A program made the position numbers and the translations under genes. From NCBI GenBank assembly GCA_937958295.1, contig CALFEY010000153.1, positions 1 through 14,684 of the forward strand: DNA of 14,684 nt. Direction: 5' to 3'. Position 1 is the stretch's first letter. Each line of letters opens with the position of its first letter. Positions 6,487 through 13,960 of this stretch are shown in pieces. This stretch comes from an uncultured Pseudomonadota bacterium (lineage in GTDB: Bacteria; Pseudomonadota; Gammaproteobacteria; Burkholderiales; Casimicrobiaceae). The notes beneath the pieces are model-generated. The model was not told where the DNA came from, made no database searches, and saw nothing but the letters and a program-made list of their open reading frames with translations.

Positions 6487-8271
6487 GTGGCGCCACTGGC
6501 AGCACGACTTTTCCCGTTCCTGGCGTGGCGCCATCGCGTCAGCGCCGCATCGCTTCGCGCCGATCTCCTCGCGGGCGCGGTGGGCGCGCTGGTGGTCCTG
6601 CCGCAGGGCGTCGCCTACGCCACCCTCGCCGGCATGCCGCCGCAATACGGACTGTATTGCGCCATCGTTCCGGCGATCGTCGCCGCCCTGTGGGGCTCCT
6701 CGTGGCACCTCGTGTCCGGCCCCACCAACGCGCTGTCGCTCGTCGTGCTCGCCACGGTCGCGCCGCTGGCCACCCCCGGTAGTGGCGACTACATCGGACT
6801 CGTGCTCACGCTGACGCTGCTGGTGGGCTTCGTGCAGCTCGCCATGGGACTCGCGCGGCTGGGAGCGTTGGTCAACTTCATCTCGCACACGGTGATCGTG
6901 GGCTTCACGGCAGGGGCCGCGCTCCTCATCGTGGCAGCGCAACTGCCGCGATTTTTCGGCGTGCCCTCCGCAGGCAGCGCCAACTTCTTCGGCGGCCTGC
7001 ATGCCTTCGGCCGCCACCTCGCGCAGTTCGATCCGGCGATCACGGCGACCGGCGTGGTCACGCTGCTGGCAGCGATCGTGTCCCGCAAGACGTTGAAGCG
7101 GATTCCCTACATGGCCGTGGCCATGGTCGTGGGCAGCGTATTCGCCTACGTCCTCGAGCGTGCGGGGCTCGGCCGGATCCCCACGGTCGGCGCGCTCCCC
7201 TCGGGCATGCCGCAGCCGTCGCTGCCCTCGTTCGACCTCGACACCTGGCGCACCCTCGCGCCCGCCGCCCTCGCCCTCACGGTCCTCGGCCTGACGGAGG
7301 CGGTCTCCATCGCGCGCGCCATCGCGCAGAAATCCGGGCAGCGCATCGACGGCAACCAGGAGTTCATCGGCCAGGGCCTGTCCAACCTCGCCGGCGCATT
7401 CACGTCGTCGTATCCGTCGTCTGGCTCGTTCAATCGCTCGGGCGTGAACTACGAGGCGGGTGCGCACACGCCGCTCGCGGCGGTGGCGGCCGCGATACTG
7501 CTGATGGGGATCCTCTTCGCGGTGGCCCCGCTCGCCGCGTTCCTGCCGCATGCCGTGATGGCGGGCCTGCTCTTCGTGGTGGCGTGGGGGCTCATTGACT
7601 TCGCCGAGATGCGCCGGGTGGCGCGCACGAGCCGCGGCGACCTCGTGGTGCTCGTGGTGACTTTCGTCGCGACGCTGACCATCGCGCTCGAGGTGGCGAT
7701 CTTCGTGGGGATGCTGGCGTCGCTGCTCTTCTACCTCAACCGCACGACGCACCCCTCGCTCACCCGCGTGGGCCCCGACGCGCGCACGCCGCAACGGCGC
7801 TTCATCCCTGAGCAGGACGGCACGCGCCGCTGCCCGCAGCTCGACATCCTCCGCGTGGACGGCTCCCTCTTCTTCGGCGCGGTGGAGCACGTTCGCGACG
7901 AGATCGAGCAGGCCCGCCGCGAGCGGCCCGAGGCGAGCCACGTGCTCCTCGTGGGCAGCGGGGTCAACTTCATCGACGTCGCCGGCTGCGATGGTCTCGT
8001 GCAAACGTCGCGCTACGTACGCGACACCGGCGCCTCCATGTACCTGTGCAACCTCAAGCCCGCCGTGCACGCGGCGCTGCTGCGCGGCGGGTTCGCCACC
8101 GAGATCGGGACGCAGCGCATCTTCCCGACCAAGGCCGATGCCATCCGCGCCCTCTATCCCCTGCTCGACAATGCGACGTGCGCCACGTGTCAGGCGCGGA
8201 TCTTCACCGAATGCCACGTCGCGCTGCCCAACGGTACCCCTCGCATCGTCCCGATGGCGGCCCATCCTTGA
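6487..8271 (+). CDS. SulP-family anion transporter with STAS domain
   Basis: A 594-residue inner-membrane transporter, likely for sulfate or another oxyanion or bicarbonate. The SulP signature PQGVAYATLAGMPPQYGLY lies at residues 39-57. The second hallmark SYPSSGSFNRSGVNYEAGA lies near residue 310. Roughly 10-14 hydrophobic spans precede a cytoplasmic STAS domain from about residue 450 to 555. The family usually runs 500-600 residues, so it is full length. After the STAS domain comes a tail with CATCQARIFTEC, giving Cys565, Cys568 and Cys576, possibly a metal or redox site. Start choice is uncertain: GTG 6487 gives a normal N-terminus (APLAARLFPFLAW), while an in-frame TTG at 6451 would add 12 residues. 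It lies 76 bases after the transferase gene and 45 before the dehydrogenase gene. Substrate cannot be set from sequence. Confidence 0.9.
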   Translation: MAPLAARLFPFLAWRHRVSAASLRADLLAGAVGALVVLPQGVAYATLAGMPPQYGLYCAIVPAIVAALWGSSWHLVSGPTNALSLVVLATVAPLATPGSGDYIGLVLTLTLLVGFVQLAMGLARLGALVNFISHTVIVGFTAGAALLIVAAQLPRFFGVPSAGSANFFGGLHAFGRHLAQFDPAITATGVVTLLAAIVSRKTLKRIPYMAVAMVVGSVFAYVLERAGLGRIPTVGALPSGMPQPSLPSFDLDTWRTLAPAALALTVLGLTEAVSIARAIAQKSGQRIDGNQEFIGQGLSNLAGAFTSSYPSSGSFNRSGVNYEAGAHTPLAAVAAAILLMGILFAVAPLAAFLPHAVMAGLLFVVAWGLIDFAEMRRVARTSRGDLVVLVVTFVATLTIALEVAIFVGMLASLLFYLNRTTHPSLTRVGPDARTPQRRFIPEQDGTRRCPQLDILRVDGSLFFGAVEHVRDEIEQARRERPEASHVLLVGSGVNFIDVAGCDGLVQTSRYVRDTGASMYLCNLKPAVHAALLRGGFATEIGTQRIFPTKADAIRALYPLLDNATCATCQARIFTECHVALPNGTPRIVPMAAHP

Positions 8272-8316
8272 GCCTTACGCACAGGTTGTGATCGCTCGCC
8301 GGCTCCAGGAGGCCTC

Positions 8317-9825
8317 ATGCACAGCGACGTCGCGCAGCTCGTTGCCGCGCTGAATCTCGATCCCGCTGCCTTGGCCCAGGGCACGGGCCTGCCCGCGAAC
8401 TCGCCGATCGACGGCCGGCTGCTGGGGCACGTCCCGCGCACGTCGCGCGCCGCGCTCGATGCCGCGGTCGGGCGCGCCGACGCGGCGCAACGGCGGTGGC
8501 GCGACGTGCCCGCACCGCGTCGCGGCGAGCTCGTGCGCCGGTTCGGCGAGGCCCTGCGCGACGCGAAGGAGCCCCTCGGCCGGCTCGTGACGCTCGAGAC
8601 CGGCAAGCTCCTCCAGGAAGGGCAAGGCGAGGTGCAGGAGATGATCGACATCTGCGACTTCGCCGTGGGGCTGTCGCGCCAGTTGCACGGTCTCACCATC
8701 GCCTCCGAGCGCCCCGACCACCGCATGCTGGAGACCTGGCATCCGTACGGCACGTGCGCAGTCATCTCAGCCTTCAATTTCCCCGTGGCCGTGTGGGCAT
8801 GGAACGCGACGCTCGCCTTCGTGTGCGGCAACGCCGTAATCTGGAAGCCCTCGGAGAAGGCGCCGCTGTCTGCCTGGGCCACGCAGGCGCTGCTGCAGCG
8901 CGTGCTCGTCGGCTTCGATCCCGCGCTGGAAGACATCGCCCAGCTCGTGGTGGGGGAACGCGATGCCGGGGAGGCGCTGGTCGCGCATCCTGCGGTGCGC
9001 CTGGTCAGTGCCACCGGGTCCACCGCGATGGGACGCGCCGTGGGCGCGGCCTGCGCCGCCACCTTCAAGCGCACGATCCTGGAGCTCGGTGGGAACAACG
9101 CGGCCATCGTATGCCCTTCGGCCGATCTCGACCTGGCCGCGCGGGCGATCGTGTTCGCGGCGGTCGGCACCGCGGGCCAGCGCTGCACCACGCTGCGCCG
9201 GCTCTTCGTGCAGCGCTCGCTTCACGACGCCTTCGTCGGCCGCCTGGAGGACATCTACCACTCCCTGCGCATCGGCGACCCGCGCGAGGAAGGCACGCTG
9301 GTCGGCCCCCTCATCGACGGCGCCGCCTGGACCGCGATGCAAGGCGCGCTGGCCGACGCGCGTCGCGACGGCGGCCGCGTCGCGGGCGGCACGCGAGTGC
9401 TCGAGTCGGCGCACCCGGAGGCCTTCTACGCGCGGCCGGCGCTCGTGCGCATGCCCGCACAGACGACCACGATGCTGCGCGAGACGTTCGCGCCCATCCT
9501 CTATGTCATGCCCTTCGACACGCTCGAGGAGGCGATCGCCCTCAACAACGCCGCGAGCCACGGGCTATCGTCGTCGATCTTCACGCGCGACCTGTGCGAG
9601 GCGGAAGTCTTCCTCTCCGCGCGCGGCAGCGACTGCGGCATCACCAACGTGAACATCGGCACCAGCGGCGCGGAGATCGGCGGCGCCTTCGGCGGCGAGA
9701 AGGACACCGGCGGCGGCCGCGAATCGGGCTCCGACAGCTGGCGCGCCTACATGCGCCGCGCCACCAGCACCATCAACTACGGCACCGCGCTTCCGCTCGC
9801 CCAGGGCATCCGCTTCGACGTGTAG
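8317..9825 (+). CDS. amaB: ALDH7-family aldehyde dehydrogenase (piperideine-6-carboxylate/aminoadipate semialdehyde type)
   Basis: A 502-residue NAD(P)-dependent aldehyde dehydrogenase. Substrate-channel and cofactor motifs are in order: AFNFPVAVWAWNA near residue 152, ELGGNNA with general base Glu256, and GQRCTT with nucleophile Cys290. The C-terminal block TSGAEIGGAFGGEKDTGGG and the following ESGSDSW are characteristic of the ALDH7 group. That group includes human antiquitin and bacterial AmaB, which oxidise alpha-aminoadipate semialdehyde / L-piperideine-6-carboxylate in lysine degradation. A perfect AGGAGG (8307-8312) 4 bases before the ATG fixes the start and suggests strong translation. 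It is convergent with the Orn/Lys/Arg decarboxylase. Lysine catabolism is a reasonable but unproven role; other semialdehydes are possible, so the gene symbol is tentative. Confidence 0.85.
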   Translation: MHSDVAQLVAALNLDPAALAQGTGLPANSPIDGRLLGHVPRTSRAALDAAVGRADAAQRRWRDVPAPRRGELVRRFGEALRDAKEPLGRLVTLETGKLLQEGQGEVQEMIDICDFAVGLSRQLHGLTIASERPDHRMLETWHPYGTCAVISAFNFPVAVWAWNATLAFVCGNAVIWKPSEKAPLSAWATQALLQRVLVGFDPALEDIAQLVVGERDAGEALVAHPAVRLVSATGSTAMGRAVGAACAATFKRTILELGGNNAAIVCPSADLDLAARAIVFAAVGTAGQRCTTLRRLFVQRSLHDAFVGRLEDIYHSLRIGDPREEGTLVGPLIDGAAWTAMQGALADARRDGGRVAGGTRVLESAHPEAFYARPALVRMPAQTTTMLRETFAPILYVMPFDTLEEAIALNNAASHGLSSSIFTRDLCEAEVFLSARGSDCGITNVNIGTSGAEIGGAFGGEKDTGGGRESGSDSWRAYMRRATSTINYGTALPLAQGIRFDV

Positions 9826-10031
9826 CGTTTGAGCCAGCGGTGGACCTCCACGAGCTGCAGGATGCCGAGCGTGAGCCGCGTCGAGGTTCACGATAGGTGC
9901 GCAGGTCCCGCCGATGGCCGCCGATGTCGAGGTGGCGGTATCGGATGTGCAGGCGGATGGCCCGAACGCCCGCCACCGGCGCCGCCCCCCGCAAGCGATG
10001 GCCCTCCCGGTGGGGAGCACCCGCGCACCCG
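9826..10031. other. Convergent intergenic region with possible minus-strand coding remnant
   Basis: This 206-base gap separates the two convergent genes. On the minus strand two adjacent stretches read like protein in different frames: RYRHLDIGGHRRDLRTYREP (within about 9880-9960) and RLTLGILQLVEVHRWLK (9828-9878). A small frameshift would be needed to join them. No start, ribosome site or known family was recognised, so an eroded gene or chance in GC-rich DNA are both possible. A small hairpin CTCCC-GGTG-GGGAG (10004-10017) has no T-run, so no clear terminator is seen. Confidence 0.3.
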
Positions 10032-12275
10032 CTACTTCTGGCGCACGCAGTCCATGAAGTAGCGCCGCTTGGCGCCTTCCTCCACCTCCACGAGACCGTG
10101 GATGTCCGTATCGAAGCCCGGGAAGCGCTCGTTGAAGGAGCGTGCGAACTTGAGGTACTCCACGATGGTGCGGTTGAAGCGCTCGCCGGGGATGAGCAGC
10201 GGGATGCCCGGCGGATACGGCGTGAGCAGCACGCCGGTCACGCGTCCTTCGAGGTTGTCGATCTCCACCCGGTCGATATCCCGGTGCGAGAGGCAGGCGA
10301 AGGCGTCGGAGGGCTTCATCGCCGGCTGCATGTCGGAGCGGTACATCTCGGTAGTCACGCGCGCCACGTCGTTGGCCTTGTACATCTCGTGGATCTGCTG
10401 CGACAGGTCGCGCAACCCCACGCGCTCGTACACGGGATGCTTGCTGCAGAACTCCGGCAGGATGCGCCACAGGGGCTGGTTCTTGTCGTAGTCGTCCTTG
10501 AACTGCTGCAAGGCGGTGAGGAGCGTGTTCCAGCGGCCCTTGGTAATGCCGATGGTGAACATGATGAAAAACGAGTAGAGGCCGGTCTTCTCCACGATCA
10601 CGCCGTGCTCGGCCAGGTACTTGGTGACGATCGACGCGGGGATGCCCGTCTTGGCAAACTTGCCGGAGACGTCGAGGCCCGGGGTGATGATCGTGGCCTT
10701 GATGGGGTCGAGGATGTTGAAGCCGGGCGCGAGGTTGCCGAAGCCGTGCCACTTCTCGTTGGCGCGCAGGATCCAGTCGTCCCGTTTGATGCCTTCGGCG
10801 GCGAGGCGGTCAGGCCCCCACACCTTGAACCACCAGTCCTTGCCCCACTCGTCGTCCACCTTGCGCATGGCACGGCGGAAGTCCAGCGCCTCGTTGAGCG
10901 ATTCCTCCACGAGCGCCGTGCCGCCGGGCGGCTCCATCATGGCGGCGGACACGTCGCATGACGCGATGATCGCGTACTGCGGCGACGTGCTCGTGTGCAT
11001 GAGATACGCCTCGTTGAAGATCGGCAAGTCGAGCTTCCGCGTATCGCTGTTCTGCACGATGATCTGCGAGGCTTGCGAGATCCCGGCCAAGAGCTTGTGC
11101 GTGGAGTGCGTGGCGAAGATGATCGCGTCCTTGCTGCGCGGGCGGTCGCGGCCGATCGCATGCATGTCCCGGTAGAACTCGTGGAAGGCGGCGTGCGGCA
11201 GCCACGCCTCGTCGAAATGGAGCGTCTCGATGTAGTTGCCCAGCGTGGCCTTGATCATCTCCACGTTGTAGGCGATGCCGTCGTAAGTGCTCTGCGTGAG
11301 CGTGAGGATGCGCGGCTTCTTGTGCTTCTGCTCCCGGGCGAAAGGGTTGGCCTCGATCCGCTTGGCGATGTTCTCAGGCTTGAACTCCTCCTGCGGGATC
11401 GGGCCGATGATGCCGTAGTGGTTGCGCGTGGGCGGCAGGAAGACCGGGATGGCCCCCGTCATGGTGATCGCATGCAGGACCGACACGTGGCAGTTGCGGT
11501 CCACCACCACCACGTCGCCGGGCGCGACGTTGGCGTGCCACACCATCTTGTTGGAGGTGGACGTGCCGTTGGTCACGAAAAAGCAGTGGTCGGCGTTGAA
11601 GATGCGCGCGGCATTGCGCTCGGCCGCCGCCACGGGACCGGTGTGGTCTAGGAGCTGGCCAAGCTCGTCCACGGCGTTGCACACGTCGGCGCGGAGCATG
11701 TTCTCGCCGAAGAACTGGTGGAACATCTGGCCCACGGGACTCTTGAGGAACGCCACGCCGCCCGAGTGGCCCGGGCAGTGCCAGGAGTAGGAGCCATCCT
11801 GCGCGTAGTGCACGAGGGCGCGGAAGAACGGCGGCGCCAGCGAGTCGAGGTAGGACTTGGTCTCGCGGATGATGTGCCGCGCGACGAACTCCGGCGTGTC
11901 CTCGAACATGTGGATGAAACCGTGCAGCTCGCGCAGGATGTCGTTGGGGACGTGCTGCGAGGTGCGCGTCTCGCCGTAGAGGTAGATCGGGATCTCCGCG
12001 TTCTTGAAGCGGATCTCCTGGATGAACTTGCGCAGCCGCTCCACCGCCGGGCTCGCCTCGGAGCCCACGATCTCCTCGTCGTCGATGGACAGGATGAACG
12101 CCGACGCCCGCGACTGCTGCTGGGCGAACTGGGACAGGTCGCCATAGCTCGTGACGCCGACCACCTCCATGCCCTCCTTCTCGATGGCCTGTGCGAGCGC
12201 GCGGATGCCGAGGCCGGAGGTGTTCTCGGAGCGGTAATCCTCGTCGATGATGACGATGGGGAAGCGGAATTTCAT
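10032..12275 (-). CDS. Arginine/lysine/ornithine decarboxylase (PLP fold type I, large form)
   Basis: A 747-residue cytosolic enzyme that decarboxylates a basic amino acid to a polyamine or diamine. The N-terminal wing domain (about 1-130) is flavodoxin/receiver-like, beginning MKFRFPIVIIDEDYRSENTSG. The PLP domain follows, with GHSGGVAFLKSPVG near residue 165 and the cofactor lysine Lys394 in ATHSTHKLLAG. The C-terminal domain contains the active-site segment YPPGIPLLIPGERF. Length matches AdiA/LdcC-type enzymes (about 710-755). The ATG at 12275 is chosen because GAAAGG lies 9 bases before it; the frame runs 30 residues further upstream but that stretch is Arg/Pro-rich and unlike the family. 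A divergent promoter candidate lies at 12364-12393. Whether arginine, lysine or ornithine is used cannot be told by eye. Typical roles are acid resistance or polyamine supply. Confidence 0.93.
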   Translation of the reverse strand: MKFRFPIVIIDEDYRSENTSGLGIRALAQAIEKEGMEVVGVTSYGDLSQFAQQQSRASAFILSIDDEEIVGSEASPAVERLRKFIQEIRFKNAEIPIYLYGETRTSQHVPNDILRELHGFIHMFEDTPEFVARHIIRETKSYLDSLAPPFFRALVHYAQDGSYSWHCPGHSGGVAFLKSPVGQMFHQFFGENMLRADVCNAVDELGQLLDHTGPVAAAERNAARIFNADHCFFVTNGTSTSNKMVWHANVAPGDVVVVDRNCHVSVLHAITMTGAIPVFLPPTRNHYGIIGPIPQEEFKPENIAKRIEANPFAREQKHKKPRILTLTQSTYDGIAYNVEMIKATLGNYIETLHFDEAWLPHAAFHEFYRDMHAIGRDRPRSKDAIIFATHSTHKLLAGISQASQIIVQNSDTRKLDLPIFNEAYLMHTSTSPQYAIIASCDVSAAMMEPPGGTALVEESLNEALDFRRAMRKVDDEWGKDWWFKVWGPDRLAAEGIKRDDWILRANEKWHGFGNLAPGFNILDPIKATIITPGLDVSGKFAKTGIPASIVTKYLAEHGVIVEKTGLYSFFIMFTIGITKGRWNTLLTALQQFKDDYDKNQPLWRILPEFCSKHPVYERVGLRDLSQQIHEMYKANDVARVTTEMYRSDMQPAMKPSDAFACLSHRDIDRVEIDNLEGRVTGVLLTPYPPGIPLLIPGERFNRTIVEYLKFARSFNERFPGFDTDIHGLVEVEEGAKRRYFMDCVRQK

Positions 12276-12284
12276 GCGCTGAAA

Positions 12285-12290
12285 CCTTTC
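12285..12290 (-). promoter_or_regulatory. Ribosome binding site of the decarboxylase
   Basis: On the minus strand GAAAGG stands 9 bases before the ATG at 12275. It decides the start in favour of the family-typical N-terminus over the in-frame ATG at 12365. Confidence 0.55.
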
Positions 12291-12363
12291 GCGGCCACGC
12301 GAGGGAAGAGGAAATGGCAGGGAACGGCGGCAAGGAATGTCGGGAACGGCCCGCCTACCGCGC

Positions 12364-12393
12364 ATTCTAGGGCAACGCTTACGGTCCTGGTCA
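12364..12393 (-). promoter_or_regulatory. Candidate promoter of the decarboxylase gene
   Basis: On the minus strand GTGACC (12388-12393) and TAGAAT (12364-12369) are spaced by 18 bases. The -10 hexamer is good and the -35 hexamer is a 4-of-6 match. Transcription would start near 12357, giving a leader of about 80 bases. This also argues that the in-frame ATG at 12365 is not used, since it lies in the -10 box. Confidence 0.45.
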
Positions 12394-12444
12394 CCACGGG
12401 CGACGGAACCGCGCGTTTGTCGTGGACCGGCGCGACGACCGGCC

Positions 12445-12514
12445 GCGGCCCGGGCCGCATGCCCTCATGGCCGTCGGCGCTTAAGCGCGGAGCCTCAGCG
12501 GCCGGCCGTAGAAT
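12445..12514. promoter_or_regulatory. Palindrome-rich control region ahead of soxC with candidate -10 box
   Basis: A perfect 14-base palindrome GCGGCCCGGGCCGC (12445-12458), a perfect 12-base palindrome GCGCTTAAGCGC (12477-12488) and CGGCCGGCCG (12499-12508) lie in the divergent gap. TAGAAT (12509-12514) is a plausible -10 box for soxC, but the sequence 17 bases upstream is a poor -35, suggesting an activator-dependent promoter. The AT-centred 12-mer abuts that -35 position and is the best operator candidate; the others may be chance in GC-rich DNA. Confidence 0.35.
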
Positions 12515-12565
12515 GGGAGCGACGTGATGGGCGGACGTCATCGCGCACTTTTCTAGGAGGCACTC

Positions 12566-13960
12566 ATGAGCGACACGATCGCGCGCGACGTCGGGCTTTC
12601 CGACTTGCGCAGCCCTGCAGCACTGCAGGAAGCGGAGCGTCGTTTCCTGGTGGCGGAGCGCGATGACCCCGCCTCGCCGTATTTCCGGGGCGACCCACCC
12701 GCAGCGCCGCACGACGTCTCCGCCCGGCGGCGCTTCATGTTGGGCGCCGCCGCCGCCTTCGGCTCCGCCGGGGTGCACAGCATGGCCGCCGCCGCAACGC
12801 CGGGCGCTATCGAGCGGAGCGTGCCTCCCGATGCCACGAAGGTCCAGGGGGTCGGTGTGGGCGTCGACGACGGGGGCTACGGTGCCCGTTCGCAGTTCGA
12901 AACCGAAGTGCGCACCCGCTACGAGACAAAGACGACCGAATCGTCGTGGAGCTTCACGCCGCTGCAGAACAGCATGGGCATGATCACGCCATCGGGACTG
13001 CACTACGAGCGACATCACGGCGGGATCGCCACCATCGACCCCGCGAAGCACATGCTCTACATCCACGGCATGGTCAGGCAGGCGAAGAAATTCTCGATGA
13101 CCGACCTGAGGCGCTATCCCGCGCTGTCGCGGCTCATGTTCATGGAGTGTTCCGGCAATGGCCTCACCGAGTGGGCAAAGCCCACGCTGAAGACCGTGCA
13201 AGGCACCCACGGCCTCACGTCGACGTCGGAATGGGTAGGCGTTCCGTTGTCGGTCGTCCTGGCGGAGGTCGGCGTCCGGCCCGGCGCGAAGTGGCTCCTC
13301 GCGGAAGGCGGCGACGCCTCCGTCATGACGCGAAGCATCCCGCTCGAGAAGGCGTTGAAGGACTGCCTGCTCGCCTATGGGCAGAATGGGGAAGCCCTTC
13401 GCCCCGAGCAAGGCTACCCTCTGCGGCTCTTCGTTCCCGGTTACGAGGGCAACATGGCCATCAAGTGGCTGCGGCGGATCGAAGTCTCCGATGTCCCCTT
13501 CATGACGCGCGAAGAGACATCGAAGTACACCGACCTGATGCCGGATGGCCGGGCATTGCAGTTCTCATTTTTCATGGAGGCAAAGTCGGTCATCACCTAC
13601 CCGTCCGGCGAGATGGTCCTGCGGCAGCCGGGTTTCCACGAGATCTCGGGGCTCGCCTGGTCGGGACGGGGAGCAGTGAAGCGCGTCGAGGTCTCTGTGG
13701 ATGGCGGCCGCAAATGGCGCGATGCCATCCTGCACGGACCTGTGCTGCCGGTCTGCCATACGCGCTTCAGCCTGCCCTGGGTGTGGGACGGCAAGGAGGC
13801 CATCCTGCAGAGCCGATGCACCGACGAGACCGGCTATGTGCAGCCGACCATCAAGCGACTGGCGACGGCGCGCGGCCTGTCGTCGGTTTATCACCTGAAC
13901 GGGATCCAGAGCTGGAAGGTCGCTGCCACCGGGGAGGTATCCAATGTTCATCACGACTAA
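12566..13960 (+). CDS. soxC: Sulfite/sulfane dehydrogenase molybdenum subunit SoxC
   Basis: A 464-residue periplasmic enzyme of the sulfite oxidase family. It takes electrons from sulfite or from sulfane sulfur bound to SoxY. A SoxC-like N-terminal extension of about 50 residues precedes a twin-arginine signal (SARRRFMLGAAAAFG, residues 52-66), so it folds with cofactor in the cytoplasm and is Tat-exported. The molybdopterin domain (about 120-310) has the Mo ligand Cys195 in MFMECSGNG. The dimerisation domain follows (about 330-440), with SGLAWSGRGAVKRVEVSVDGG. A strong AGGAGG (12555-12560) 5 bases before the ATG fixes the start. Its last 17 bases overlap soxD. None of soxX, Y, Z, A or B is in the window, so it may act on free sulfite, as SorA does, rather than in the Sox complex. 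Family is very sure; the substrate is inferred. Confidence 0.92.
   Translation: MSDTIARDVGLSDLRSPAALQEAERRFLVAERDDPASPYFRGDPPAAPHDVSARRRFMLGAAAAFGSAGVHSMAAAATPGAIERSVPPDATKVQGVGVGVDDGGYGARSQFETEVRTRYETKTTESSWSFTPLQNSMGMITPSGLHYERHHGGIATIDPAKHMLYIHGMVRQAKKFSMTDLRRYPALSRLMFMECSGNGLTEWAKPTLKTVQGTHGLTSTSEWVGVPLSVVLAEVGVRPGAKWLLAEGGDASVMTRSIPLEKALKDCLLAYGQNGEALRPEQGYPLRLFVPGYEGNMAIKWLRRIEVSDVPFMTREETSKYTDLMPDGRALQFSFFMEAKSVITYPSGEMVLRQPGFHEISGLAWSGRGAVKRVEVSVDGGRKWRDAILHGPVLPVCHTRFSLPWVWDGKEAILQSRCTDETGYVQPTIKRLATARGLSSVYHLNGIQSWKVAATGEVSNVHHD

Noticed and set aside
6187..8265. Minus-strand frame (692 codons) opposite SulP
   Set aside because: Product is Arg/Glu/His-rich, has no motif or hydrophobic core and mirrors the SulP gene. 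A shadow.
10004..10017. CTCCC/GGGAG hairpin between convergent genes as a bidirectional terminator
   Set aside because: Only five stem pairs with a 4-base loop and no flanking A or T run on either strand.
9565..10752. Minus-strand frame (395 codons) across the dehydrogenase end and decarboxylase end
   Set aside because: It reads through two confident genes in the wrong frame and has no coherent domain. Only the short intergenic part is mentioned as a possible remnant.
12276..12365. Upstream in-frame ATG adding 30 residues to the decarboxylase
   Set aside because: The added part is Arg/Pro-rich and not family-like, the ATG sits in the candidate -10 box, and a ribosome site supports the ATG at 12275.
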